Positions 11,896-24,045 of a stretch of DNA of 64,000 nucleotides are shown here, one piece after another (position 1 is the first letter of the stretch; every line of letters begins with the position of its first letter). The DNA lies in assembly GCA_964036295.1 (NCBI GenBank), contig OZ038462.1:22134363-22198362 (forward strand), given 5' to 3'. The position numbers were made by a program, and so were the translations under genes. Source of the DNA: Plumapathes pennacea. Its lineage: Eukaryota > Cnidaria > Anthozoa > Antipatharia > Myriopathidae. The notes under the pieces are model-generated. The model worked only from the letters and a program-made list of their open reading frames with translations. It had not been told where the DNA came from and searched no databases.

Positions 11896-12587
11896 ATGAA
11901 TCAATAAATCCGAAAGGGGCAATGTCAAGTCATTCTTCCTGGAGTAGCATGACCCCACCCCCACCCTCGCACATTTGGAAACCAGTCACATTTTCTCCTG
12001 GAACTACTCCTGAATCTCGTACCAGAGACTTTTAATTTCTTTCAGCACAAGTTGAAAATATCAAAAGGCTCTGAAAACGATCATCTTTTGGGTGATCCCG
12101 ATTCGTTATCAAAACAAGTAAGCCCACGGACTATCAGAACCAGGTCACTCCTTAAAATTCTTTGATGAGCCTGCGCCATTAGAAGGCTCTGTTTACGGGA
12201 TTATTTCCAAGATAAAGAGCAAAACAAATATCAAAACTATCGTCAATATCTAGTCAGAAGGTCAGATTCCCATACTGAACATGAATTAAGACGTGAAGTG
12301 AAATGAAATCTGAACACAAATGAACGACAATCAAGGTTTGCCGAAATTCGGGCCCGAGCCTTGCGTCACTCGACGACAATTAAAATACCGTAGCGTCGAT
12401 TATTCCGAGTCTGAGCGAGCATCCACGACTGGCTACCGAGTGTCCACGATTAGTTAGGGATGGCCGTGATCGGTTGATAATTGCCTGTGACCACTCGTCA
12501 ACAATTTGTGAATGGCCAACATCTGTGTACAACTGGCCAACAGCCTCGAACCAAATCCGACCGTCGGTGAAGCAATGCACACCACGT

Positions 12588-13116
12588 TTAAAGTGCCTAT
12601 AAGCCTTCAGACGTTACGTTTTTATATGAAAGTAGGAAGTAATCTAAACAACTTATGGCCAAAGAAACTCCGCTCCGAAGCGTTTTTATATATTTTTCCG
12701 CCTGGCAAACATGCAATTTTGACCGCCATTTTGAATCTGACCGCGCAAAGTTTTTCGATCGAGAGCCTGGGTTATGACGTCAGAGGAGGGATTCGTTTCT
12801 TGTCAAACAAAACTTTCACACAGATTTTGCAGTTGGCGAGGTGAGAATTATGCTCATAGATGTGTTGTTGAGAAAAACGTAACCAAGGGAAAAAAACAAC
12901 TAAGGTAAAGAGACGCCAAAGCGATGCCAGTGCCTTCTCTGACGTCACAGACCCAGTCTCCCATGTCGCTCGGTCAAGATTTCGGAATTCTGAGTTCAAC
13001 CGCGTGAAAAAAGTATAAGAATGCTTCGGAACGGAGTTTCTTTGAATATAAGTTGCTTAGATCACTTCCTACTTTCATATAAAAACGTAACGTCTGAAGG
13101 CTTATAGGCACTTTAA
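12588..13116. mobile_element. 529-bp element with inverted repeats of about 110 bp and TTAA ends
   Basis: The element starts TTAAAGTGCCTATAAGCC and ends GGCTTATAGGCACTTTAA. The inverted arms run to about 12700 on the left and from about 13005 on the right (AGACGTTACGTTTTTATATG, AAGTAGGAAGT, AAACTCCG). The interior has a second, imperfect inverted pair around TGACGTCA. No transposase is encoded, so it is non-autonomous. It lies 50 bp beyond the DDX18 stop codon, in its 3' flank. Confidence 0.8.
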
Positions 13117-13166
13117 GGAGGGGGTGGGAGATAATAGAGTAAACTGTGGAAGGACAAGCTATTGTA

Positions 13167-16100
13167 TCATCTGCTGAACTGGCGTTTGGTTTGACCGCTT
13201 TTCTTGAATACCTTTGCCTTTTTCTGGGTCTTGGTGTTTCTGTAACCAGCTCCAAATCCACCACCACCCCCTCGTCTCTGGATTCGCTCTCCTTTGCTGC
13301 TGTGCATGGCTGAGGTGAGCGTTAAGGTGAAAAACGAGCAAGGAAATTATTCCTGCTTCGCCGCGTCGTTCCGGGCTGTTCTTTGCAGTGTTGTATTGTG
13401 TTTTATTATATAGACACGAGTGTTTTACTGGAAAATATACTGTGCGTAAAATCCATACGAAACTACATCCGGAACCCGAGTGGCATATTTTCCATATCCT
13501 CACTAGTGAGGATATCGATGGCATTATTTCCCGCTTTTGCACGGTTGTTTGTGCATTTTCTCGTAAAACACTCGTGTCTAATATAATAAAAAGAAAATTT
13601 ACACGGTGGCTTGAAGATATAGATTATCTTTTCTCGTGGTAAAAACAATATTTTTACTCACTTGTGCAGCGCTCTTTGGTAAAATATTGTTTTTACCACT
13701 CGAAAATATAATTCATATCTTTGCGCCGCCGTGTAATATTCTCTTATGTGCTTTACTGTACTGTGCTCGGTGCTGTGCTGTGCTGTGTTGTGCTGCTGGG
13801 CCCGGTTTTTCGAAGGTCGATTAAGCTAATCCAAGATTAACGAAATTCTTTCTCTCGACCTCTCTTTCATTAAACTGCTTGGTTTTGTTCGAAGATGGAT
13901 TAGAAATCTTGTTCCAGCTTAAAACATTATCAAGAAAGTCGTTGTGGACGAAACTTTCACGTTTTCAGGCTAAAAAAATGACAAGAAAGTTTAGACCTAA
14001 TCCAGGATTAGCCTAATCGTGCTTTGAAAAACCGGGCCTTGTACTTTACACTGTGCTATGCTGTGTGGCTGTGTTGTACTTTACTTCACTGCACTGTGCT
14101 GTGCTGTACTGACTTTTATTACACGACTTCACATTTTCGAGTGCAAATACGGGCCAAAACGAGTGCAAAGATGGGAGCGTATTGCACTCGTCAGAAACCA
14201 GATCAACTGGTTTATTAGCTTACGTGATCAATTTTCGCAAGCAAAGTTTACGAACGCGTCATTTTTTGTTCCATTTTGCGCGCGGCGAGAATGTTTGCCC
14301 TGCTTCGTTTGTCGTGTAATAAACAATTTATTACGCGAAAAGTCGTGCAATACGGCTGTATTTTTACTCGTCAGTTTTATTTTTTCTCGCCGCGAAGCAG
14401 GCTCGAAAAAATAAAACCGACTCGTAAAAATACTCCGCCGTATTGCAATCCTTCCCGTGTAATAACCTCTTTGTATTGTGCTGTACTACATACTGTCACT
14501 ATGCTGCTTGTGCAAATACGTGTGCCGTGTTGTTCCTGTACTTTGCTATGTAGTGTCATGCAGCTGTGTTATGCTTTGTGTTTTGATATCTCCTATAAAA
14601 ACCAATATATTCATCGCGTGCGATATCTTCACATGTGAAAGATAAAAATGATATCTTAATTGTGTGCGTGATTTTTGAAGACAACAATTTCTGCCAGGAA
14701 ATATAGGTTGTGAGATGTTGTGGGAATCTTATGGATATCTATATAGTAAACAAAACATTGCATGGCCGCTGAGTGATACGAGATTTATCTTCTCATGCTG
14801 ATCAGCACTCGAAGACAAAATTCGTATCTCGGCGCGGCCTCTTTATGCTGTGCGGTGTTGTAACGAGCTGTGCTGTACCTCCACTGTCCTCTCTTACAAT
14901 CACAGCCTTTAAAAAGGATACCGAGATTAACGCTGGGTGGTACAGTGAAGCCAAATGAGAGCGCCACGCGCTGAAGATCCAGAGCGTTCACGTTGAAGAT
15001 GCTTTTGTGTTGATGCGAGGCGTACGCTTGGAGGTAACCACGGTAACCCTCCCGCGCTGACTTGTGCAAATAATAATTCTTCTCGATTAATTTCTCCAAC
15101 TAAAAACATGAGAGAGAAAAATTATGCCAAATTATTAATCATTAACTCCACCATCAAACTTGCTTAAACTGCATGCCAACAGCATATTCTACATTCAACT
15201 ATCAGGGTTCGTACAGCCTTTCAAATACAAATTCAGGGACTCTTCAAGGACTTACAATTACCTGTTGGTCCAAATATAATATTTAGCAATCTTTGAAGCG
15301 CTTCAGTTTTTCTTGAACCTTCTCAATTAGCTGCGTTTGAACAGTTTTCTCTCGCACTGTTCTAAAGCCACTTTCACAGTCATGCGCAGTAGCACTTTTT
15401 ACTCCCCATGTAAACGATTGTCTGTCAAGTAAATCTCTCTGCTGAGCTTGTTTTCATAAGAAAGGTTTCGCACTAGGCCGTTCGAGTGTAGAGTGTTAGT
15501 GTTGAGTTTCTCGGCCAAGTTTTGAAACTGAACTTAGGCTTGCTGTCGTTGTCCAGGATTAGTGCCTACAGTAGATCATTACCTGTGACTGAATATTGTA
15601 GATTTTTGACGCTGAGAAGTCGTACTCATTCAAGGGTACCTTAAAACAAGAAACATACGAACGTTACCACGGACTGAATCAACACCACTATGCGATAAAC
15701 GTGAATAACAGCCTGATTCTCACAGAAATGATACTTAAACTACTGGTAAAGGTTGATATGGAAAGCTAAACGGTGTTAAAGAAAGGGCTTTATTCGCATT
15801 CAGCTTCTATGGTTATATTCTCATTGGATCTTTGTAGAGTTTTCCGCACCCAAGTCAAGATACGGACCATAGTGTACCTTGGCGTGTCTAAGATATCTGA
15901 GGAAGGCGAGTTCCTCGGGCAAGAGAAACAAGAGGGCATGTCCTCTTCCTTCAGTTCCACGGGCCGTTCTACCCACTCGATGTATGTACTCCTAGAGGCA
16001 AAAATAGAAATACAAAGTTGCAGAAATTCCAATACATTTCTAACACACAGATGGTTCTTAACCTTTGACCCTTTAGCTCCGTGATCAACTTCAATTTTCT

Positions 16101-19100
16101 CCTTCAGTTTTTCACCAAAGATGTATCGTCATACAGTAAGGAGAAGTTGCAGTTTGATAGCTTGCTCAGCTGACAGCTGACTGAGCTATCAAGTCTCACC
16201 ACATCACTCAATACATTTTCTTCTCGAATGGTTAGGAGAATTTCTATCATAAACTCAGGAATGGATGGAATAATTACCAAAATCAGAGAGGCCTTTTACC
16301 TTTGGGTCATCAGGGGGGTCGTACTGGACTATCCAATCAACTTCCGGTATATCCAGGCCTCTTGCGGCCACATCAGTGCAAAGAAGAATCCCAGCCTTGG
16401 CGTTGCAGAATTCAAAAAATGTCGTAGTCCGCTTCTGCTGTTTTTGCTTTCCCTGTTGGTGTGGCAAAAAAGAGAGAGCCAACAAACTATTGAAAATACA
16501 TGTAAATCCTCAGACAAACACAGAGGGAGAGAGAAACATGAGAGAAAAGGACCAAAGATAGAGACAACTTTACTCTAAATACAAAGACATTACTAAAGCT
16601 ATCTACAAGTTAGAGTAAAATGGAGAAAACGTAAATAAAAGAGTGAGCAAGTAAAAAATAACAGACAAACAAGCAGACAGACAGACAGACAGACAGCACC
16701 AGGAGGGGAGGAAGATGGCACACATTTGCTCACATGAATGTCCAGCACAGGAAGGTCAATGTAGTTGAGCAGTTCAGCGTGAAATTTCACTGAGTTGCAA
16801 GATGACAGAAACACCATGACTTTCTTATTTCTGTTCTTCTTTAGGAATGTAAACAACACCAGGAAACGTTTCTCAGAAGGCACCACAATATAACCCTGTC
16901 AAGGGAGAAATTAGGCACATTATTGTATAAGGATGAGATGTTGTCTTAATATGTAAACTAACCACACAATAAAAAACAAGTTGTTCAGTTGGTTTTTTAT
17001 CAAAACTAACACTTTATGTCATAAGCAATTTGGAACTCCAACACTTGTACTTCATACAATTTTTGACCCAAGAGTAATATTTTTGTATTAAGTCCAAATG
17101 TTAACAAATGTCAGAGTGAAAGGGTTAAAAAGGTGGAGTATTCCTGGAACTAACCTGCTCCAGCCCATCCACGGTGGAGGTCTCTTTGTTGTCATCCACA
17201 CCAACATACAGTGGCGACTTCTTGAGTGACAACCGTGCCAGGTCTTCCACATTTCGTGTCTGTGTTGCAGAGAATAAGACCGTCTGCCTTCGACCTGTGG
17301 TATACGTGCAGATAAGACTGTCAAAAACTCTCATGAATCCAACTTACTGATTGCAGTCTGCTGTGTATAGCCAGGCTTATGTTAGGCCACATTCACCAGC
17401 CAGGCACCAGTGTTCATAAGCCAGGCACCAGTGTTAACAGACTTCTCGTCAGTGCCCATGCCAAGATACAAACACGGTGCCAAAGCATGGGTACAAGGGC
17501 ACTGTACCCAAATTTTGGCAGAAGAAATATCAAAAAATCATGTTCACAATGGTGCCCACCAATTGTAAGTGCGGCCTTACAGTATCATGTAGTTAAAGAT
17601 ACAGTACAACAATGAAATTCTATTCCCTGTGAGAATATAGCTTTTGTCTGTGTTGGCAAAAAGGCCTTAATATTTCAAAACCACATTCCTTTGGGGCACC
17701 CAGTACATTTTCTTACAGCATTTATATGGCAGTACTCTACTTGGGGTAAACATGTAAAAGTAGGACTTCAAGTGAAAGCAGTATAGTCTTGTAACACTAT
17801 TTGCTTGTTTGTTTCAATGTTTTTAATTTCACAATTTGCAAAAACTAACAAAAAAATATGGGGCTCGACAAATCCTCCAGCTTGAAGCCCAAGGCTAGCA
17901 AAATTTGACATTGGCCTACAGTAGCAAGAAATGTTCATTGTGTGCCCAACAAGTTAGTAGTATCTTTTCCTCACAATTAATGCACCGATATAATGTACTG
18001 TGCATAAAAAGAACAGCATCTGCAGTTGATTACTACACCAAGAAGAGTGTTATGCTCAGAGCTAGAGGACTACCTTGAATTTGTACACAGCCACACTTGT
18101 GTTACCTATAGTGCTTACTCATGGCCTCATGGCTAGTGAGGAAGGAGGTAATTTTTAAAGCCCTGAAACACTAACCCAAGGATAAAGGGAGTTTATAAAA
18201 CAAAAGTTCACTCACTCGGCAGGATTCTAATGATCTGCTTCATCTCTTCCTCAAATCCAATCTGCAGGATCCTGTCAGCTTCATCAATAATCAAACACTG
18301 GAGATTCTTGAACATGAAGCCATTTGTGTTCTGAAGCAAACAGACAGAGTAAAACTCCATGTAGTTACTACAGTCCTGTGTATAGTGTTCTTACATAGTT
18401 CTGTGTGTGTGTGTGTGTGTGTGCATGTTACAGTAGTAAAATGAACATGGGAAAATATGATGACAAGTTTCAAAAGGAATTTACAGGACACCATGGGGAG
18501 GGCATGATGAAAAAGAAAACGGCAGTTTGTAGAAGGGTGAGCTGTGACCAGGTGCACTTTTGTGCAAGTTGTTGGGAAAATCTACTAACCCAGCAGGAAA
18601 GCCTAGTAGCCCTGAGCTAGAGGGCATGGCTTTTGTTGCACCCTGTATGGATTAGACCAATGAACCTCTTTTTCAGAGCAAAACCTTCCATTTGGAAAGT
18701 GCTTGATTTAACATCTGAGTAAAGATTTTGAAGTACAAGCAACTCCTTCTAAACAGACTCCCTCTGAGACGGACACCTGATAGGAGTGGTCCCTGCCGTT
18801 TCTTAAGTCCTATGTTCTACAAGAAGGACACCTCTCTGAAATGGACAGTTGGAGCTGGTTCTGAGGGTATCCGCCGTAGAGGGAGTTGACTGTTCATGTA
18901 AACATAGGCCTCACTTTAAAACATATTGAGGTAAACAGGCTTCACTGGGCACAAAATATAATCATGACTCTCCCAAAACTTTTTCATGACTTTTATAAAA
19001 AGAATTTACAACCTCAAAAAGCTATGTGTACAAACATTATAACACATAAGCACCTGGCAGCCAAATGTTTTGACGCTGGGCACAAAGCTTCCAAAATTTA

Positions 19101-22100
19101 TTTATTTATCAACGATTGGCTCAAAACTAGTTTCAATGAAAACCTATAACTCCATGACCTAAACACATTTTATCCCAAATGTCACAGATTTTCTAGGCCT
19201 GGATTTTTATGTCTTGACCATGTGAACCCTGTTAAACCACAGACAACTCAGAAATGGTGGCCTATGAGGAATTGACTGTATATATGTAATTGAAATTTAT
19301 AACATTCAATCCAGTCAAACGTAACATACCTGTAAATGGTCTAGCAGTCGCCCAGGAGTAGCTATTACCAGAGACACTCCCTTTTGCAGTCGTTCTGCCT
19401 CTGCTTTTCGGTTGGCGCCACCCATGATTATGCCGAAAGTGTGGCTATGGTGTTTCAGGAGGTCTCTGGCCACACCATAGGTTTGCAAAGACAGCTCCCG
19501 TGTTGGTGAAATAATTATCACACCAGTACCTGGAGAGGACAAATAAACTGCTCAAGATTTTGGTTTTACAATCAGACATCTGAAAACTGCTCTGTTATTT
19601 ACCATTTCTTGGTTTGAAGTTTAGTTTGTACATCAGTTCAACTGCAGGCACCAAGAATGCCAAGGTCTTTCCACTACCAGTGCGGGCCGCACCCAGGAGA
19701 TCCCTAAAACAAAATGCAGAAGTTCTTCTTTTAATACAAATTTTATTTGTGTTTGATTTTGATAAAAAGCACAAAGTATTCACAGCATATCAAAAGAAAA
19801 GTCAATCACCTAAAGTTTAGTGAACACAGCTACTTGTACCTTATCTTTCTGGGGAACATTTTGTAAATTCAGAGGTTATACAGACTGTAGTTTTATATAA
19901 ATAATATATTTTTTAATGGCAAAAAGTTTCAGCAGTGTTAAACTCATCACATCTTATCTTCTTGTGACAATGACCTTAGGAGTTTTAACTTGCTTTGCAT
20001 AAAAAACAACATTCATACAGTACATGATGTATCTTTGCATGACCATGTAATATCATCCTCTAGTCTGTATTCAGCAACTTCCCAAAATTCACATACCTTC
20101 CCTTTAGAAGTGGCACTATGCTTTTGTGCTGTATCTCCATCATTTCTGTAAAGCCCATGTCGGCGATGCCCTTGAGAGTCTTTTCACTTACTAGATCTTC
20201 AAGAGCCTTAAACTCTCTGCTCTCTGGAGTTTGTATATCTACCAAGAAGAGAAGAAAGTCAGTACAGTCAACTCTCTCCAAGGCAGACACCCTTGAACCA
20301 AATTTACTGTCTGCCTTAGAAGTCCAGTTACAGAGAAACAAATGAAACTTGGCAGGGACCATTTTTTGCTGTCTGCCTTAGAGAGAGTTGACTTTATTCA
20401 CAGCTAAGTCACATAAAATGTTTGAAGGGTCCCCAAAATTTGAAGCAATAAACTGGTGATGCTAATCTGTTTAATATTGGTCTGAAAGTGTCATATAGTG
20501 TATCAGGAGATTTTTTGCTTTACATTGTAGAATACACCAATTTGTTTGTTATTGAAATGTTTGTTGGAAAAGTTGAGCAGCGATTGTAGACCTCATTTGA
20601 CCAAGACAGTTGATCAAGGAGCAATTTCGTCATTGGTTTGACATGTGGCAGACAAGCTGACAAGAAGAGGTTGTCAGGAGTTCTCAGCACTGCAAAGCCA
20701 TATAGTAATATTCACAGTTCTTCGGTCAAGATACTAAATATGGTTTTATATACGGTATTTCAAGGCAAAGGGCAAGCTGCACATGACAGAGTCTAAAAAT
20801 TCATAAAAAACTGGGAAGTCGGCAGGAAAATCTTAATGCACATGTACAGTTCTGTACCTTCTGGTAAAATTACACTGCTGTAGGACACCTTTTTTCCTTC
20901 TGTTTTGGTGGACACCTTTCCTGATGAAGTAGCAACTGGTAGGGAATCTTTGTACATTGTAGAAAAAAAAAGACAAAGAAGATAAGTTAGCTTTATAAAC
21001 TAATAAGAAATAAATGAAAATTACTCAAATTGACAAAAATAAATTATTGCATTTCCTGACATCTCAGTTGGGACAATACTTTACAAATCTCCCCCCAGTT
21101 CAGTGTTATATATCTGAGCATTGTTGGGCCTACTGTATTATGTGTGCATGTGGAAGGAGGGAAGGGGAGGGGGGGGGGGGGGGGGGAAGAGTATATTAAG
21201 GAACATGAGTTCCTTCACTTTGTACAGCTTTTAGGTCATACGGATGAAAATTGGGCTCCTCTTGCACATATTAATACTCCACATAAAGTGTCTCAATAAC
21301 TTTTGACCATGACTGTAGTTCTTTAGAACAGGAGATTGACATTGGGAGTAGAATTCAAAAGGAACAGATGTGGGAATCTTTATTGCAATAAACTGTGTAC
21401 CTTTTGGAATTGTACTGCTACCTTGAACTCCATCATCTGTATTTTCGGTTGTCCTGGCCTTTTTAATACCTGCATCTAACAAAACAATACATAAATTTAT
21501 GTAAAATCCATGTTGTGTAGAGCCAAATTTATAGCACTGTCATTGGCCAATAAAAAAATGTATATTTTAGCCAGATATTTGAAGCAAAATCAACAGATTT
21601 TAAACAGACTCTTGGGAACATTTCAATGGATTTTGACGGTCATTTATGCCTGGACAGAGCAAGATCGTTTTGGTACGTTAAAATACGGTATAAATCTTTA
21701 TGCTGATTTTTTAGCTTATGCCCGAATGACTAGGCTTGTATCATTATTAACTATCTCACGATATGTTCCACAAAACGTCATGACCTAGAACTATCGTAGA
21801 AGTGGACTTACAGTGTATAGAATAGAATAGTCGCGGACCCATGTATACAGTGTACATGCTGGGAATACTTCCTAAAGGCTGATTTTCACTACCGACATAC
21901 AGTAGCATAAGCATAAGCATATAGAGCGACAATAGAGCACCAGGAAAACAACGACATCGGTATATTAAGGAATGGAAACGTTACTATTCCTTATGTTTAT
22001 GTCGCTGTTGTCGACCTCGCTGGTGCTCTATATGTATTTGTCGCTTTAGTCATTTCTGAAAACCTTCCTCGCGAAGATCAAATTTACAGACCTTCGTTAG

Positions 22101-22170
22101 GAACACACTCTCCTTCCTGTATCTTCCGCTTTAACTTCTTCTTCTTCTTTTTCCTTAGATCCCTGTCCAT
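13167..22170 (-). CDS. DDX18: DDX18-type DEAD-box RNA helicase (14 exons, complete)
   Basis: DDX18/Has1 helicases act in the nucleolus in 60S ribosomal subunit assembly. Exons (transcript order): 22092-22170, 21401-21475, 20858-20947, 20097-20238, 19603-19703, 19330-19529, 18216-18330, 17155-17294, 16734-16895, 16300-16452, 15878-15991, 15583-15639, 14922-15099, 13167-13309. All junctions are GT..AG with matching phases; the product is 582 residues. Seen in order: a Lys-rich N-terminus, Q-motif region [12 protein letters not shown], Walker [32 protein letters not shown] in [13 protein letters not shown] in [28 protein letters not shown]. The tail has [16 protein letters not shown] and the final RQFSR, as in animal DDX18. 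The N-terminal linker is shorter than in human DDX18 (about 670 residues). The last intron (13310-14921) is packed with fold-back elements. Confidence 0.95.
13411..13580. mobile_element. MITE, TAGACACGAGTGTTTTAC family, copy 1
   Basis: The terminal inverted repeats are TAGACACGAGTGTTTTAC and GTAAAACACTCGTGTCTA. They are embedded in TTATTATA/TATAATAA, which may extend the arms. The element is about 170 bp and non-coding, with an internal palindrome CATATCCTCACTAGTGAGGATAT. A second copy lies in opposite orientation at 38354-38522. It sits in the last DDX18 intron. Confidence 0.85.
13601..13734. mobile_element. MITE, ACACGGTGGCTTGAAGATAT family
   Basis: This 134-bp fold-back has ACACGGTGGC...GCCGCCGTGT ends and an inner pair GGTAAAAACAATATTTTTAC / GTAAAATATTGTTTTTACC. 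A terminal fragment (ATATCTTCAAGCCGCCGTGT) lies next to the second copy of the TAGACACGAG MITE at about 38312-38332. The two families are therefore neighbours twice. Confidence 0.8.
13799..14038. mobile_element. MITE with GGCCCGGTTTTTC termini
   Basis: The ends are GGCCCGGTTTTTCGAAG and CTTTGAAAAACCGGGCC. The subterminal pair GATTAAGCTAATCCAAGATTA / TAATCCAGGATTAGCCTAATC is also inverted. The element is 240 bp with no coding capacity. I cannot see a clear target-site duplication. It is the third element stacked in the last DDX18 intron. Confidence 0.8.
14327..14466. mobile_element. Fold-back element of 140 bp
   Basis: The left arm (TTATTACGCG, TGCAATACGGCTGTATTTTTA, TTTTATTTTTTCTCG) pairs with the right arm (CTCGAAAAAATAAAACCGA, TAAAAATACTCCGCCGTATTGCA, GTGTAATAA) around a 12-base loop. 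It is non-coding and lies in the last DDX18 intron. The flanks carry CTGTGCTGTGCTGTACTG low-complexity runs. Confidence 0.75.
16070..16262. repeat. Dispersed repeat, family F copy (DDX18 intron)
   Basis: GTGATCAACTTCAATTTTCT, CCTTCAGTTTTTCA, CATACAGTAAGGAGAA and ACATTTTCTTC..GAATGGTT match 23590-23795 in order and orientation. It lies in the intron between DDX18 exons 16300-16452 and 15878-15991. Confidence 0.65.
18402..18422. repeat. TG microsatellite
   Basis: About ten TG units lie in a DDX18 intron. Short ORFs here reading His-Thr repeats are artefacts. Confidence 0.9.
18739..18892. mobile_element. MITE, CAGTCAACTCTCTC family, diverged copy A
   Basis: The left end AACTCCTTCTAAACAGAC..ACGGACACC and the right end GAGGGAGTTGACTG, with an internal GGACAGTTGGAG, match the inverted ends of copies at 20265-20392 and 24837-25006. 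This is the most diverged of the three. It is intronic in DDX18. Confidence 0.6.
20265..20392. mobile_element. MITE, CAGTCAACTCTCTC family, copy B
   Basis: It starts CAGTCAACTCTCTCCAAGGC and ends CTGCCTTAGAGAGAGTTGAC, a 128-bp inverted-repeat element. It lies just upstream of the DDX18 exon 20097-20238. No coding capacity. Confidence 0.75.
21877..22063. mobile_element. Fold-back element in the first DDX18 intron
   Basis: The outer pair GGCTGATTTTCACTACCGAC / TAGTCATTTCTGAAAACC and the inner TAGAGCACCAG / CTGGTGCTCTA form an imperfect hairpin of about 190 bp with CATAAGCATAAGC near the left end. It is non-coding and begins 29 bp below the first coding exon. Confidence 0.6.
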
Positions 22171-24045
22171 CTTTGTTTTACTGAAGATCTTTTATGAACT
22201 GTTTACCACGTGAAAATCCGACACCAGGTAGTACTTCGTGTAAGACTAATACCACTCCGTATGCTGAGTAACCTCGCCAAGATTCGTTCCCAGTTGCTAT
22301 CGAGCTGTTTGGGCCGGGAGCGCTCCCAGTGCTAAGTATATATTTTTGCTAACTTTAGACATCGGGGTAATATTTTTGATATTTTAGATCTAAGATTTAT
22401 TTATTTATTTATTTTTATTTATTTATTTTTTTTTGCTTTATACAGAATAAGTGAAAAAAGTACCCAAGTCTAAAGTAAGCAAAAAAAAAAAAAAAAAAAA
22501 AAAAAAAGGGAAAACGTGAAAAAAGGAGCGGTACAACTGTACAGGGATGCGAGAGCAGGAGCTAAAATAAGCAAAAAAAGCCCCTAAGTCTTAAGTAAAC
22601 AAACAATTTCCCAATCTAGAATAAAAAAAATCTCCAAATGGCTAAAGTAAGCGAAAAAATTTCCCAAATCTAAAAATAGATCTCCAAAGTCTAAGGTCCC
22701 AACCGGCCACAGGCTGAACATCAGTTCAAAGTAAGACAACTTGTTTCCAGGTATCAATATTTTAATGGAATAAACAACAAGAAATAGCAAAATCGCCTTT
22801 TCTTTTTACTTTTGAGAGGTCTATATATATTAAAGATTCAAGTTCGTGAGTCGGGTAATTGCAAAATATGACGACCTGTACAATCGTTACAATAGCCTTA
22901 TTGAAGCCGTCTCAATCATAATCATTTGCGCACCTGAAACGTTTGATCTGCCATTTTCTGGAATAGGAAAAAAAAGCCATTTTCATAATCATATGCAGTT
23001 CTTATAGCTGAGATATTTTGGTGGGTCACTTGATGATAAAACTTGGCGGGCGGAGTGGAGAAATGCTACTTCGGTCACAATACAGTTACGTTGTTGAAAC
23101 CAAACCTTGACAGATATTCGTTCAGACGAGCAGTAAAAAGAACTTATTATTTGTTACAGAATACCGTGTGATTATAAAACTGACCTAGTGTTATATTTAA
23201 AATGACAGTTTGTTGCGCAAAGCTTTAAAACCGAAAGGGATTCTTCTAGTAAAAGTTTTAAGTAAAGAGCACTTTGTCACTTAAACATGGCTGGCTTCAG
23301 CAAACAGGGCGAGTGTTATATACGTTTTCGCCTCCGTTCTCACAAAGTTGTATGTGATTTTTAAACTAGGTAAAACGCAAAGCCCAAAACAACATTAGAG
23401 CAAACCAGACCAATTTCCACGAATTCCCAAGTCTGAAATTTGGACAAAACTATGAAAATTTACTCACAACTAATTCCCAAGACAGTTCCAACTTATTTCT
23501 GTGCTATTAAAGAGACCGGCCAATCTTTCATTTGCAGTTTTCTCGCTGTGAAGTTACTCGTAGACAAAATGGCAGACTTTTAAGACATTTAACCCTTTCA
23601 TTTCTGAGAGTGATCAACTTCAATTTTCTCCTTCAGTTTTTCAGGAGATATATCATACAGTATGGAGAATTTGCTACTTGATAGTTTGCTCAGATGAAAG
23701 CTGATTGGCCCAGCAGTTCTCACTACATCGCTCGTACATTTTCTTCCTGAATGGTTGCGAGAATTTGTATTATGAGCTCGAAGTGAAAAGATAAATCATA
23801 GCGTAGTATCATAATACCAAATTTTTCGGAACGAAGGTATGGGCGGTTATATGGAATATTAATCGTTATGGGCTTTGCATTTAGATAATTCGACGAACAC
23901 TAGTGCCTGTAAATTATAATTGTTCTGGATTTTAATCTTTTTAGTACATTTAGCCGTTTGGGTCGGCAAACGGAGACAGCTGGACATGGGCAACAAAGGC
24001 TCAGGGAGCCCGCGGTGACGGTGTACCTTACAGCGGTACAAAGGT
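22171..24045. other. Intergenic: DDX18 5' flank to NOTUM 3' flank; no gene seen
   Basis: The stretch contains a long A-run (about 22482-22507), AT-rich TTTA repeats (22395-22430), and family F repeat at 23590-23795. A short open segment at about 22925-22960 (-) has an acceptor-like TTTTTTCCTATTCCAG before it. It could be an untranslated or alternative exon, but nothing ties it to a gene. Confidence 0.4.
23590..23795. repeat. Dispersed repeat, family F copy
   Basis: GAGTGATCAACTTCAATTTT, CATACAGTATGGAGAA, GCTCAGATGAAAGCTGATTG and ACATTTTCTTCCTGAATGGT match 16070-16262. It lies in the 3' flank of NOTUM. Confidence 0.65.

Noticed and set aside
12974-13267. Minus-strand frame reading [13 protein letters not shown] over the last DDX18 exon
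   Set aside because: It is the wrong frame of the same exon; an acceptor at 13310 gives the GGGGGFG frame expected for DDX18.
14785-15099. Extension of the DDX18 frame beyond 14922 to a stop at about 14787
   Set aside because: The family C-terminus (GGGGGFG...RQFS) is found in phase at 13167-13309 after a GTATCC donor at 14921, so the extension is intron read-through.
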